This document shows positions 22,918 through 32,880 of a stretch of DNA of 64,000 nt, one piece after another. This DNA comes from Cheiracanthium punctorium (taxonomy: Eukaryota; Arthropoda; Arachnida; Araneae; Cheiracanthiidae). The stretch lies in contig JAWZYV010016535.1 of NCBI GenBank assembly GCA_038373885.1, positions 1,240,001 through 1,304,000 on the forward strand. Direction: 5' to 3'. Below the pieces are notes generated by a model. The model had not been told where the DNA came from and did not search any database. It saw nothing but the letters and a program-made list of their open reading frames with translations. A program made the position numbers and the translations under genes. The first letter of the stretch is position 1. The number at the start of each line of letters is the position of its first letter.

Positions 22918-24652
22918 TAGTCCGGGAGCCAGTGACAGATTTTTGCGACCAAAATCCTCTCAGCCGATAATTTCTCAGATGAATAAGACGGTTGTGTGTT
23001 GAAGCATGGTGATCGTCAGCTGCCACACCATGGGTGGGTTGGGCGGCGGCTGCCTTCCAGACACGTAAAAAAAAAAAAAATTCAGTCATTTCCTCCCGGT
23101 TGAAAATTTTTGAAATAATAGTTGGCATAGTATTTGTTTGAAAAAAAACCGTCAGCTGGCCAAGCAGCGGTGGATTATACGTCAGCTGCTCATACGAACA
23201 TGTAAATTAAAAAAAAAAAAAATTTCAATGATTTCCTCCCGGTTGAAAATTTGACAGATGTTAGTTTACATTCTACTTTAAATAAAAAAACAAGTCAGCT
23301 GGCTGTATGCCGGTGGAAAACCTGTCAGCTGGCACAGTGAAAGTGTGGCGCGGAAAGGTAGTGTGGCCGCCGCTAGCCTATTTCAATGCACCAGCTGACA
23401 GGTTTCCCCCTTACATACAGCCAGCTGAATTTTTTTTATTATGGCAAGAATTATGTCAACTATTATTTGACAAATTTTCAACCGGGAGGAAATAACACAC
23501 TTTATTTTATTGGACACAACGTGCTGATATCCTCAATAATCCTACTATTTTTCATAATTATGTATAGAAATATTAAAAAAAACAATCTGTGCTACTTTAA
23601 AAACATGAAAATCACCGGTTTCCTCATTTTTAAGCGATTTTTTGGCATTTTCAGCTCCATTTTATTTTTCCGAATCAAAAAAGGTTATTTGTGTGACAAA
23701 ATTCGGCTCTGCAAGTGGAAAAGGACGTTATATTGACGTTATATCCTGCTTTGAAGGAAAAATTGTGATTCCTTCCTTTTAAATTGCTTTTCTAGATTAC
23801 ACAGTTTCATTTTTCTTCTCAAAAATAAATCAAGGATTTATAAGCGGACTTCAAGCCAAGCAAAGAAATAGTCTGCCTGTATATAAGAATGGCTATGTAT
23901 ACAAAAGCCTTCAAAGCCAGATATTCGTGCCAAATTCGTGAAAGGGTCATTTCCATGTCTGATCAACCAGGCCATGACACCATACGTCACAGATTTTGAT
24001 GAAATTTGGTATGTATGTACAATTTTTGATGCTGATTACAAATATATCAATTATATTAAGATTAATTAAGGGATTCAAAAATTATGAGCTTTCAAATTTC
24101 AGATGAGATGCCCTGTCGAACGCCATCTTGAATGTCATTTATACACACATATATACATATATAGCCATAACTTTCTAAAAATTTGTCCAACAAACTATAA
24201 ATTATTGAGGATATCAGCACATTGTGTCCAATAAAATAAAGTGTGTTATTTCCTCCCGGTTGAAAATTTGTCAAATAATAGTTGACATAATTCTTGCCAT
24301 AATAAAAAAATTCAGCTGGCTGTATGCTGGGGGAAAACCCGTCAGCTGGTGCATTGAAATAGGCTAGCGGCGACCACACTGCCTTTCCGCACCACACTTT
24401 CACTGTGGCAGCTGACTGGTTTTCCACCGGCATACAGCCAGCTGACTTGTTTTTTTATTTAAGTAGAATGTAAACTAACATCTGTCAAATTTTCAACCGG
24501 GAGGAAATCACTGAAAAAAAAATTTTTTTTTGACATGTTCGTATGAGCAGCTGACGTATAATCCACCGCCGCTTGGCCAGCTGATGGTTTTTTTTCAAAC
24601 AAGAACTATGCAACTATTTTTTCAGAAATTTTCAACCGGGAGGAAATGACTG

Positions 24653-24697
<45 letters not shown>

Positions 24698-24844
24698 GTG
24701 TCTGGAAGGCGGCTGCCGCCCAACCCACCCATGGTGCGGCAGCTGACGGTCACCAGGTTTCAACACACAACTATCTTAATCATCTCACAAATTATCGGCC
24801 GGGAAGAAATAACTGACCAAAATCTGTCGCTGGCTCCCGGACTA
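22918..24844. mobile_element. nested palindromic element with TTA target duplication
   Basis: Perfect 15-bp ends (TAGTCCGGGAGCCAG and its inverse) lie between TTA 22915-22917 and TTA 24845-24847. Removing it gives CCACTTAGAAAAG, which matches the uninterrupted opposite arm of the outer element (CCAATTAGAAAAG, read on the minus strand near 29150), so boundaries are firm. Arms of about 620-650 bp (22918-23545 against 24196-24844) pair along their whole length. Each arm contains a further palindrome (23234-23497 and its mate), bounded by the repeated word TTTCCTCCCGGTTGAAAAT. GTCAGCTG/CAGCTGAC recurs many times. TTA duplication suggests a PIF/Harbinger-like mobiliser. No transposase. Confidence 0.82.
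23930..24200 (+). repeat. 270-bp module shared with the outer element
   Basis: From AAATTCGTGAAAGGGTCATT to CAACAAACTATAAATT. A near-identical direct copy lies at 25190-25460 and an inverted, more diverged copy at about 28345-28615. Here it sits in the spacer of the inner element; the other two are in the outer arms. Confidence 0.85.
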
Positions 24845-25189
24845 TTAGAAAAGTTCGTCAAATTAAGAGTAACTTTCAGATAAGGCATTTTTTTTTACGG
24901 GAGGTTGTATACATATTAAAATACAAAATTTTAATTTTATACAGTCCCACCTGTCCTACCTTTTATATTTAGAAGAATGCTGCTCTTTTCCTAAGAAAAT
25001 TAATAAAACAAATCCCGTATCTCTAAGTGAAATAGTTAGCAAAAAATTTATTTTTAAAAATGATGACTTACACCACTTTACCTGCTGTGCTGGCATTGGT
25101 TTTCAAGCGAAAAAATCTTTACTTTGGGGGATCAACTATGAGTTGAAAAAAGTTAAATAACGATCCCATTGTTGACAGTAAATGCCTTC

Positions 25190-26170
25190 AAATTCGTGAA
25201 AGGGTCATTCCATGTCTGATCAACCAGGCCAAGACACCATACGTCACAGATTTTGATGAAATTTGGTATGTATGTACAACTTTTGATGCTGATTACAAAT
25301 ATATCAATTATATTAAGATTAATTACGGGATTCAAAAATTATGAGCTTTCAAATTTCAGATGAGATGCCCTGTCGAACGCCATCTTGAATAACATTTATA
25401 CACACATATATACATATATAGCCATAACTTTCTTAAAATTTGTCCAACAAACTATAAATTTGTGTTGTTTTAATCAGAAAAAAACACATTTTTTGCTTAA
25501 GCTAGGTTAATATTGTACAACTTTATTACAGTAACTGTAAAATCCGTTTATTTCTCATTTTTTGGTTGAGAGAGTGAATAACTTCAACAGCTAATTTAGC
25601 GAAGTGCTCCATTTTCAATGTTCACCAAATTTTATACACAAGTAGTTAAAAGTATGCTATAATATCTGAATAAAAAATTTTGATGGGTATTTTACAAATA
25701 AAGTTTTAAAAAATAAAATTCTGATCAAGTACATGCATCTTTATTACAGTGCATTGCACTATTTTCTTAAAGATCATTTATCCATATAATTACATTTTAG
25801 AAAAGTATGTACAATTTACCGATAGTATAGAAGTGCTTTTTGTTGTTTCTATAAATTTTATTCCAACAAGCTTTGAAGGAGAAATAAAGAAACTCACTAA
25901 ATAGAAACAGGTACGCTTTATATTTCCTCTTAAAGGAAAAATGCTTTCTGCAGAAAAAGAATAAACTTTTTCAAATAAACTACATTTTCTAATCTAAAAA
26001 TGATAAATAAGTGTTCTTTCCCTAGCAAGTTGATTTCGCATAAGAACAACCAGCATTTTTAATGACAAATCAATTCATCTGCCTCATGTAGTAAAATTAT
26101 ATTTCACTTAATAAAATTGAATTAACAACCTTAATTCTTTATGTATTTGATTTTTAATTAAACGTTGAAA
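25190..26170 (+). repeat. left inner arm of the outer palindrome
   Basis: Pairs with 27625-28615 in reverse orientation. Identity is highest in 25501-25934. It decays toward the loop, where each arm carries different short indels and the right arm has a poly(A) at 27761-27774. Confidence 0.85.
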
Positions 26171-26589
26171 CATAAATATTGAAAGTAAAAGCTGCAAAAC
26201 ATATGAAATGTAAAAAGAAAAAAGGGAAGTATAGTAAAAAATGAAATCAAACATACTCTTTCTCAGGGAGCAGAAAGATAATTTGTCATGGCATTTCTAC
26301 ACTTTATACATACTTTTAAATTATAAGCAATAATAAATAAATATGTGTCTATATAAATATTGGCTGGATATCATTTTAAAATAGAAAAACTCGAATTTTT
26401 ATTTGTTAAACATTGTTTGAACCATTGGAATGATTCTTTACTCAGTTGATAGGTACTTCCTGCGGCAGCATGCAAAACAGTGCAAGTTATGAGTGCCTGT
26501 AATAGTTGTAGCTAAAATGATTGGATAGCTGCATACATTAAATGAATTGTAAAATCTTTTTCAGGAAGTAAAAATTTGTGAGAATATTT

Positions 26590-26762
26590 TAGGGTTCTCC
26601 CCAGGTCTTTCTGGTAAAGGCCTTATGGCCGAAGGGGCACAGGCCCAACTACTAACTGCCCGGCAGAAAAATCGAATATCATTTAAAATGCTTTAATTCA
26701 ATAGGATTACACATTGCAGCTTCATAATGCTGCCCGGCTGACAGAAAGGTCTGGGGAGGTCA
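26590..26762. mobile_element. small foldback in the palindrome loop
   Basis: CTCCCCAGGTCTTTCTG at about 26595-26611 and its inverse CAGAAAGGTCTGGGGAG at about 26742-26758 enclose about 130 bp with GCCCGGC-type motifs. It looks like a short inverted-repeat element. The open frame overlapping its right edge on the minus strand (26722-26907) has no family resemblance. Confidence 0.55.
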
Positions 26763-27624
26763 CTGAATTTACTTTCGTATAAGAATGCAGTATAATTTCA
26801 GACACTTCAAATTTTACTCTCATTCTCAATGAAAGGATTTCCTGATTTTGTTTACTCCAATCTTCGACACAGTATTTTTCCTGGGCATTTGTCAGAAAAA
26901 ATTTCACTTAGACTACAAAGAGCACTTGTAACCATTAGAATTTCTCCTCACAAATTAAAACGTATAAATACAAAGATATCAAGCTTTTAATAAAAATATA
27001 ATATTAATTATAAAATTAGCAGTTAACCAAAAATTTAGTATTTCATCATAAAGTTTAAATAAAAAAATAAGAAGTAAAAACTACTACATATTATATCTAA
27101 ACATCTCTACAAGTAAATATTAGATGTTGTAGGAGTAGGTATTGTCATTTATTTGCAGCTGCTCAGAAGAGTTATTGCACCTGCTCTCAGAAATTAGTAC
27201 TATAGTTACTAAAAACCGTTTTAATGTTGAATGATAGCTATCACTTGCCTTACACATGCAATTTGCTGAAATAATTCATAAAAAATGGGATTTCATAATC
27301 CAGATAGAATAACAAAGTAAAAATCTAATATCAAGAACATGTGAATTATCATGAAATTAAATATCTTTTTAAAATAATTAGGTTTCAGCTAAAGCTTATA
27401 GTATACACACATATAAGGCTTATCATTTACTACTATGCTATGCTATACCACTATGCTATTACCACTATGCCACAAATACTATGACAAATAATGTTTGTGA
27501 TTCCTAAGACAGTAGATGTATGATTTTATGTTTTTGTTAAACATCTTGTTTTTTCTCCTGATGTCTAGACTTCATACTATAATTTGCAGACTTCACTTTC
27601 AATATACATTTTTAAATGCCTCAT

Positions 27625-28615
27625 TAAAAATTAAATAAAGAAAGAATAAAGGTTACCAATTCAATTTAAGTGAAAATTATTTTTATTAAGTATGCATGAA
27701 AGCTGAATTGATTTGTTATTAAAAATGCTGGTTGATCTTATGCAGAATTCACCTGCTAGGAAAAAAAAAAAAAACTACTTATTTACCATTTTTAGATTAG
27801 AAAGTAGATTAGTAATTTTAGATTAGTAGTTTATTTGAAAAAGTGTCTTTTTCTGCAAAAAGCATTTTTTCTTTAAGAGGAAATATAAAGCGTACCTGTT
27901 TCTATTTAGTGAGTTTCTTTATTTCTCCTTCAAAGCTTGTCGGAATAAAATTTATAGAAACAACAAAAAGCACTTCTATACTATCAGTAAATTGTACATA
28001 CTTTTCTAAAATGTAATTATATGGATAAATGATCTTTAAGAAAATAGTGCAATGCACTGTAATAAAGATGCATGTACTTGATCAGAATTTTATTTTTTAA
28101 AACTTTATTTGTAAAATACCCATCAAAATTTTTTATTCAGATATTATAGCATACTTTTAACTACTTGTGTATAAAATTTGGTGAACATTGAAAATGGAGC
28201 ACTTCGCTAAATTAGCTGTTGAAGTTATTCACTCTCTCAACCAAAAAATGAGAAATAAACGGATTTTACAGTTACTGTAATAAAGTTGTACAATATTAAC
28301 CTAGCTTAAGCGAAAATGTGTTTTTTTCTGATTTAAACAACACAAATTTGAAGTTTGTAGGACAAATTTTAAGAAAGTTATGGCTATATGTATATATGTG
28401 TGTGTATAAGTGACATTCAAGATGGCGTCTGACAGGGCATCTCATCTGAAATTTGAAAGCTCATAACTTTTGAATCCCTTAATTAATCTTAATATAATTG
28501 ATATATTGGTAATCAGCATCAAAAGTTGTACATAAGTATCAAATTATTTCATCAAAATCTGTGACGGATGTAGCCATTTTTAAAAATTTTCGTTGATTTG
28601 ACATGGAATGAACAA
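27625..28615 (-). repeat. right inner arm of the outer palindrome
   Basis: Reverse complement of 25190-26170. Beyond it, 28616-28965 has no counterpart in the left arm, so one arm gained or lost about 350 bp. Pairing resumes at 29020-29222. Confidence 0.85.
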
Positions 28616-29222
28616 GTAGTTTTACCTAAAATGATCGGTACTGCTTTATGAAATTAGCAAAAATTCAGTCTTTTAGGGGGTCTTCCACTCATTACATCAC
28701 ACTTCTAGAAAAGGGATTTTAAAGTGTAATAGAGAATGACAAAATAATGGTGTAGGTCACTATGGTGTGGTAACTTTCACTAGAAACCGCCAAACATGTG
28801 TTACAGGATAATTCTACCTAAATTAGGATTTGAGGTGTCAACTGTGTCTGTCAAATGACTATTAACATAAATTAACATCAGTTGAAAAGTAATTACATTT
28901 TTCTCACTTTGAAGACATCCCCTTATTGCTTAATGACAAATGCCAAAATTTTCAAATTGATATATCTTGGAAACTATTCAACGTAGAGACACGAGATTTG
29001 TTTTATTAATCTTTTAAGTACCATTTTTCTAAATATAAAGGGTATTAAAGGAGGGACCGTATAAAAATTAAATTTCGAATTTTAATATGTATACAACCCC
29101 CAGTAAAAAATGCTTTATCTGAAAGTTACTCTTAATTTGACGAACTTTTCTAATTGGAAGTATGTTTCGATCATTTAAGGTTTTAAAAATAATCTCCTTA
29201 ACATCTATTTTGAATCACCCGG

Positions 29223-29864
29223 TATATATATATATATCTATATATATGTGTGTGTGTATATGGGGTTATCAAGTCATAAAACAATTTGTAAAAATTAGAA
29301 CCTTTATATTTTGCGTCATTTGAACACATATCCTGCCTTGGCCTCAACAGCAGCTCAGTCTATCAGCATATTACAAAATCATCAATCACACACACAACTT
29401 CTCCCTCCAACACTTTAAACCACTGTACATACAATTTGTAATGAGGGATGTTATCAGATGGAATAAAAGATTACAAGGAAGTGAAAAGGGTAAATAATCA
29501 GAGTTGCTCTTACTTCTAATATTATCTATCTCAACCTTCTTTCCTGATTAAATAGTTTTGATAGTTTAAAAATTTCAGTAATTTTATATCACAGAAGTAT
29601 GATATAAAATTATTTAAAATTGCCCTATTTTTAAAATTTACAGAACTTCTTAAAATATTTTTTTTTTTTTGGCTAAAAATTATAAAGTTTTTTAAAATGT
29701 CATTAATCAGCATGCCATTGAAAAAGTAAGATTTTCTTTTTAAAAAGTACAGAACTTAAATCTGTTATAAACTTACTAAATTTTTAAAGAAAATTTAGAA
29801 AGTTTTTTAGTAATGGATTTTTTAAAGAAAAATAATATTTTTTCAAATATTACTCATAACTTAC
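29223..29864. other. intron flank of the HFM1 exon
   Basis: (TA)n and TGTGTGTG microsatellite at 29223-29262, then AT-rich sequence without coding signal up to the exon donor side. Confidence 0.6.
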
Positions 29865-29998
29865 CATAGTATTTTGGATTTTTAAATACACGTTGATATA
29901 AGAATGTAGCTCTTAACCATTCCATTGCAATAGATACATCAGAAATTGAATTAAGAGTTATCTCTACATTTAAATGCTCAGCCATATGTTTATGTAAA
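29865..29998 (-). CDS. HFM1: HFM1 exon (post-helicase linker)
   Basis: A 134-bp exon. Acceptor 'cttcttttttag' precedes and donor 'gtaagt' follows on the minus strand. Translation starts with the split Ser, then LHKHMAEHLNVEI, NSISDVSIAMEWLRATFLYQ and RVFKNPKYY, ending with the first base of Gly. This is the winged-helix region after RecA domain 2 that Ski2-like helicases share (..L..hl.aEi......d...wl..tfly.R...nP.yY). The wording is nearest HFM1. The reading has no stops. Phases agree with both neighbouring exons. Confidence 0.88.
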
Positions 29999-30089
29999 CT
30001 AAAAAAGAAGTAAATTAAAAGTTAAAAATTATATTAAGTAATTGTGTTTAAAATATTTCAATGTTACAGTAATTTATAGAATGCACTTT
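29999..30089. other. acceptor side of the HFM1 exon
   Basis: On the minus strand this holds the polypyrimidine tract and AG of the 29865-29998 exon. The hairpin element begins within about 95 bp of the exon. Confidence 0.6.
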
Positions 30090-31515
30090 TGGGAAAAAAA
30101 TCTGATGTGACAACACATGACTTCCTTCACGTCTATTAAATCAAAAATATTTTCGCTGCACCTCATCTAAACTTGTTTTGTTTGAAAGCGATAAAATACT
30201 GCAGTAATAGTAAAGTTTAACGGTTTTTCGGCAAAACTCTCCAAGGTCGACAACAAATGGCGAGATTTTGGACCAAACAATGCCTGACTTTTGCCAAAGA
30301 CAATGACAAATGGTGATATTTTGGCCATGGACCAAAGGACAAATGATCACCAAATTTGGCGATATTTCGGCAAAACTCACCAAGGTCGACAATAAATGGC
30401 GAGATTTTGGCCATGGACAAAACAATGACTGATTTCAGATGTAATGTATTGAAGATGGTCATAGGCATTAATGTATTGAAGTTCTTTTGGGTGGTCCTGC
30501 AAATAAACTCTCCAGTAGATTGGAACCAAAAATCGGCATGCACAACTAGATGTTACTGCAATCATATATATGAAATTTCAACATTCTATGACTAATAGTT
30601 TTTGAGATTTGAGAGTTAAATACATACACACATACACCAAAAGTCGTGAAGCTTGGTAACTTTTCGCGTAATTCTTGAGGAATACATGTAACAGTGTCGG
30701 ACCATTACCTAACTAAATGGTAGGACGGTATTGTACTTGAAATGGATGAATGTCTAAAATTGCCATTGATCGTAATGTATTGGAAATCTTGAGTGTTCCT
30801 GTAGCAGAACTGTAAATGATAAAGACACTTTTTTAGATGGAGAAATTCATTTTGTAACCCTTAACAGCATATATTACTTTTGAGTTGTTTGAAGTAGCCT
30901 AATACCTCTAAAATATGCTTTAATGAATTTCTGTCCATAGAGCGAGTGTAATGTAGTTAAAATCTTTTGGGTGGCCTTGTAGATAAACTATCCAGTCGAA
31001 TGGAACCGAAAGGGGTGGTACACAATTAGATGTTACAAAAATCCTAAATATAAAGTTTTAACATTCTACATCAAATAGTTTTTGAGATATGCAAGTTTGA
31101 TGAATTTCGGCCCATAGATCGTAATGTATTTCGAATCTTTTGGGCTGTCCTGTACATAAACTATCTAGTCAATTGGGACCAAAAAGGGAGGTGCACAACT
31201 AAATGTTACAACAATCCTAAATATACAATTTGAACATTCTAAAAACAATAGTTTTTGAGATATGCAAGTTACATACATACGTACGCATGAACAAATGTAC
31301 ATACAAATGGCATGGAAAAACTAGTCAAAATAGACTCGCCATGGGTCAAAATGGGTTGCAGACGCATTTATATGATTGTGCATGCTATCATACGATGAGA
31401 TGCATTGAAAAAATTCTTAAAATTAAATTGAGAGGTATTCAAAATCTTATTTTTGCCGAAATTTCGCCCCTGAAATTTTTTGGGATCACATTACTTCCTT
31501 ATACTTCGTAGAAGG
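30090..31515 (+). mobile_element. Helitron/Helentron-like element with internal repeats and terminal hairpin
   Basis: Left end: AAAAAAATCTGATGTGACAA, with an imperfect inverted pair (TGATGTG / CACATGACTTCC). Right end: a strong hairpin, ACTTCCTT-atacttcgtag-AAGGAAGT, at about 31490-31514, near the 3' end. In between are three to four degenerate units of about 190-210 bp, each containing a 'cgtaatgtattgaaatcttttgggtggtcctg'-like word (30440-30500, 30760-30800, 30945-30985, 31115-31155), then 'gttacaacaatcctaaatat', then 'ttttgagatatgcaagt'. This layout (internal repeats, subterminal inverted words, 3' hairpin, no coding) fits non-autonomous Helentron/HINE elements; the class is inferred. Confidence 0.6.
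30215..30425 (+). repeat. TGGCGA/TCGCCA-type repeat tract
   Basis: Four overlapping copies of 'aaatggcgagattttggcca'-like words alternating with 'caccaaatttggcgatattt'. Comparable words occur at 50262-50335, 57397-57525, 58267-58440 and 60095-60155 in otherwise unrelated repeats. Confidence 0.5.
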
Positions 31516-31613
31516 AAGTAAAAATTAATTTAGTATGCTATTTTTATAATAGTAACAATGCAGATTTCACTATTTGGTGAACATAGATAATTGCTTAGGA
31601 TTGTATATAAAAA

Positions 31614-31757
31614 CTAGGGGCCAATGCCTCCTTAGACTCGTTACGCTTGCTTTCCGTATGAGGCATTCGGCCCCTAATAAGGCTTTTTTATACCTATATC
31701 GGCCCCTAATAAGGCTTTTTTATACCTATATCGGCCCCTATAAGGCTTTTTTTATTT
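31614..31757 (-). repeat. 3' end of 'element X' with a 32-bp tandem repeat
   Basis: On the minus strand the terminus is TTGGCCCCTAG at 31614-31624, matching the ends at 58006 and 58648 on the plus strand. Here the part next to it is expanded: CGGCCCCTAATAAGGCTTTT begins at 31668, 31700 and 31732, a period of exactly 32 bp in 2.7 copies. Confidence 0.7.
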
Positions 31758-32575
31758 CGTTTGAGCATACTGTAATTGCGCGATTGATATAGGGTCGTAT
31801 GGCGGCTATTTTAATATGCTATATCAATCGCGCAATTACAGTATGCTCAAACGAAACACTCCTCAATGAAGAACTCCAGTTTATCAAAACACAATGTAAA
31901 AACGCAGGGTACCCAAATTCAATAGTAAAAAACCTTTATAAAAAGAGAATAAAAAAACTGGAACAAATCAATAACTATCAAAATCCGAAACTAAAATTTA
32001 CCAATGCCATTCCCTACTGCAGGGGAGCCGCCCTAAAAATCACAAATGAAGCCGCAAAGAAAAATATCAAAATCCCCATAAAACCCAATCAAAATATTTT
32101 CAAACGCATTCGCAGTGATAAAGATAATATCAATCCTTATGAAACTACCGGTATTTATAAACTAAGCTTTACAGACAATAGTACCAATAAACAGGGCTAC
32201 TATATTGGCATGATAAAACGAAAAATCAAAGACCAAAAAAGGAACATCAAACTGACATTAAATTCAATAAAACCACTACTGCCCTCGCAAAAATAGCCCA
32301 GGAACACCCCATAGAAATCAACTTTAACAATAACCAAAAACTCGCCAATTACAAAAACAGTCATTATGCCCTAAATATGGAAGCCCTACAGATTATAACC
32401 ACAGATGGCACTGTGAATGATATGACGCATGCGCAGATCGATCCTGGGTGGAACGCCCTGCTGAGGAAGAGAGCTGGCCATTTAGAACCAAGACCTGTGC
32501 TGAAAAAGGTGGTGGCCGCCACCGATAGTGCTACATAACGGATTTTAATGTGTTTTTACCTGTTTTTAAATGCAG
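31757..32575 (+). pseudogene. Penelope-like retroelement, frameshifted (copy 5)
   Basis: Main part on the plus strand: YINRAITVCSNETLLNEELQ from 31822, the linker, GIY-YIG (GIYKLSFTDNS at about 32150), then a one-base deletion near 32238 shifts the frame. The C-terminus (MTHAQIDPGWNALLRKRAG) resumes in another frame and stops near 32537. A 56-bp piece of the same region lies inverted just upstream (31757-31812), making a perfect stem of about 37 bp around a 26-base loop. The element sits within a copy of element X. Confidence 0.85.
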
Positions 32576-32880
32576 TTAGAATTAGTTATTCTGTTTTCGA
32601 AAAACAAATAATCGCCAATTCTGAACTCCTGTTGTCTAAGCGAACTTACTATTTGAAAATTGTCTACTTTGTGTAACACACTTTGAGTTATTTATTTCCT
32701 ATACTTTCTACTTTGGCATAAAATGGGTGTAATTCTACTTCACGTTTGTCAATTTCACATGATTCTACATACTTGGAATTGCTTTGTTGCAAAGGAATGA
32801 ATGATTTTATGCCAAATCTGGCTACCATTATGTTTTATTTTTTCAGTTGTTTATTAATATCTTCTAAAATAATTCGAATT
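32576..32880 (-). repeat. part of element X (antisense copy)
   Basis: Reverse complement of the sequence at 56465-56525 and 56985-57140, for example GATTTGGCATAAAATCATTC and ACACAAAGT.GACAATTTTC. Together with 31614-31757 it outlines one minus-strand copy of element X interrupted by Penelope copy 5. Confidence 0.7.

Larger units (their letters stand above)
22846..29222. mobile_element. 6.4 kb palindromic transposon (outer element)
   Basis: Ends are mirror images: CCGAGTGATTCAAAATAGAT at 22846 and its inverse (CCGGGTGATTCAAAATAGAT on the minus strand) ending at 29222, both next to TA. After the inner element is set aside, the inverted arms continue: 24848-25120 pairs with 29020-29160, 25186-25460 with about 28345-28615, and 25501-25934 with 27873-28305. 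In that last stretch I count only two substitutions. The arms fade near 26170 and 27625, leaving a loop of about 1.45 kb. No transposase ORF. TA flanks suggest a Tc1/mariner-type or other TA-targeting mobiliser. It lies in the 18 kb HFM1 intron, 640 bp from the exon at 29865. Confidence 0.8.
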
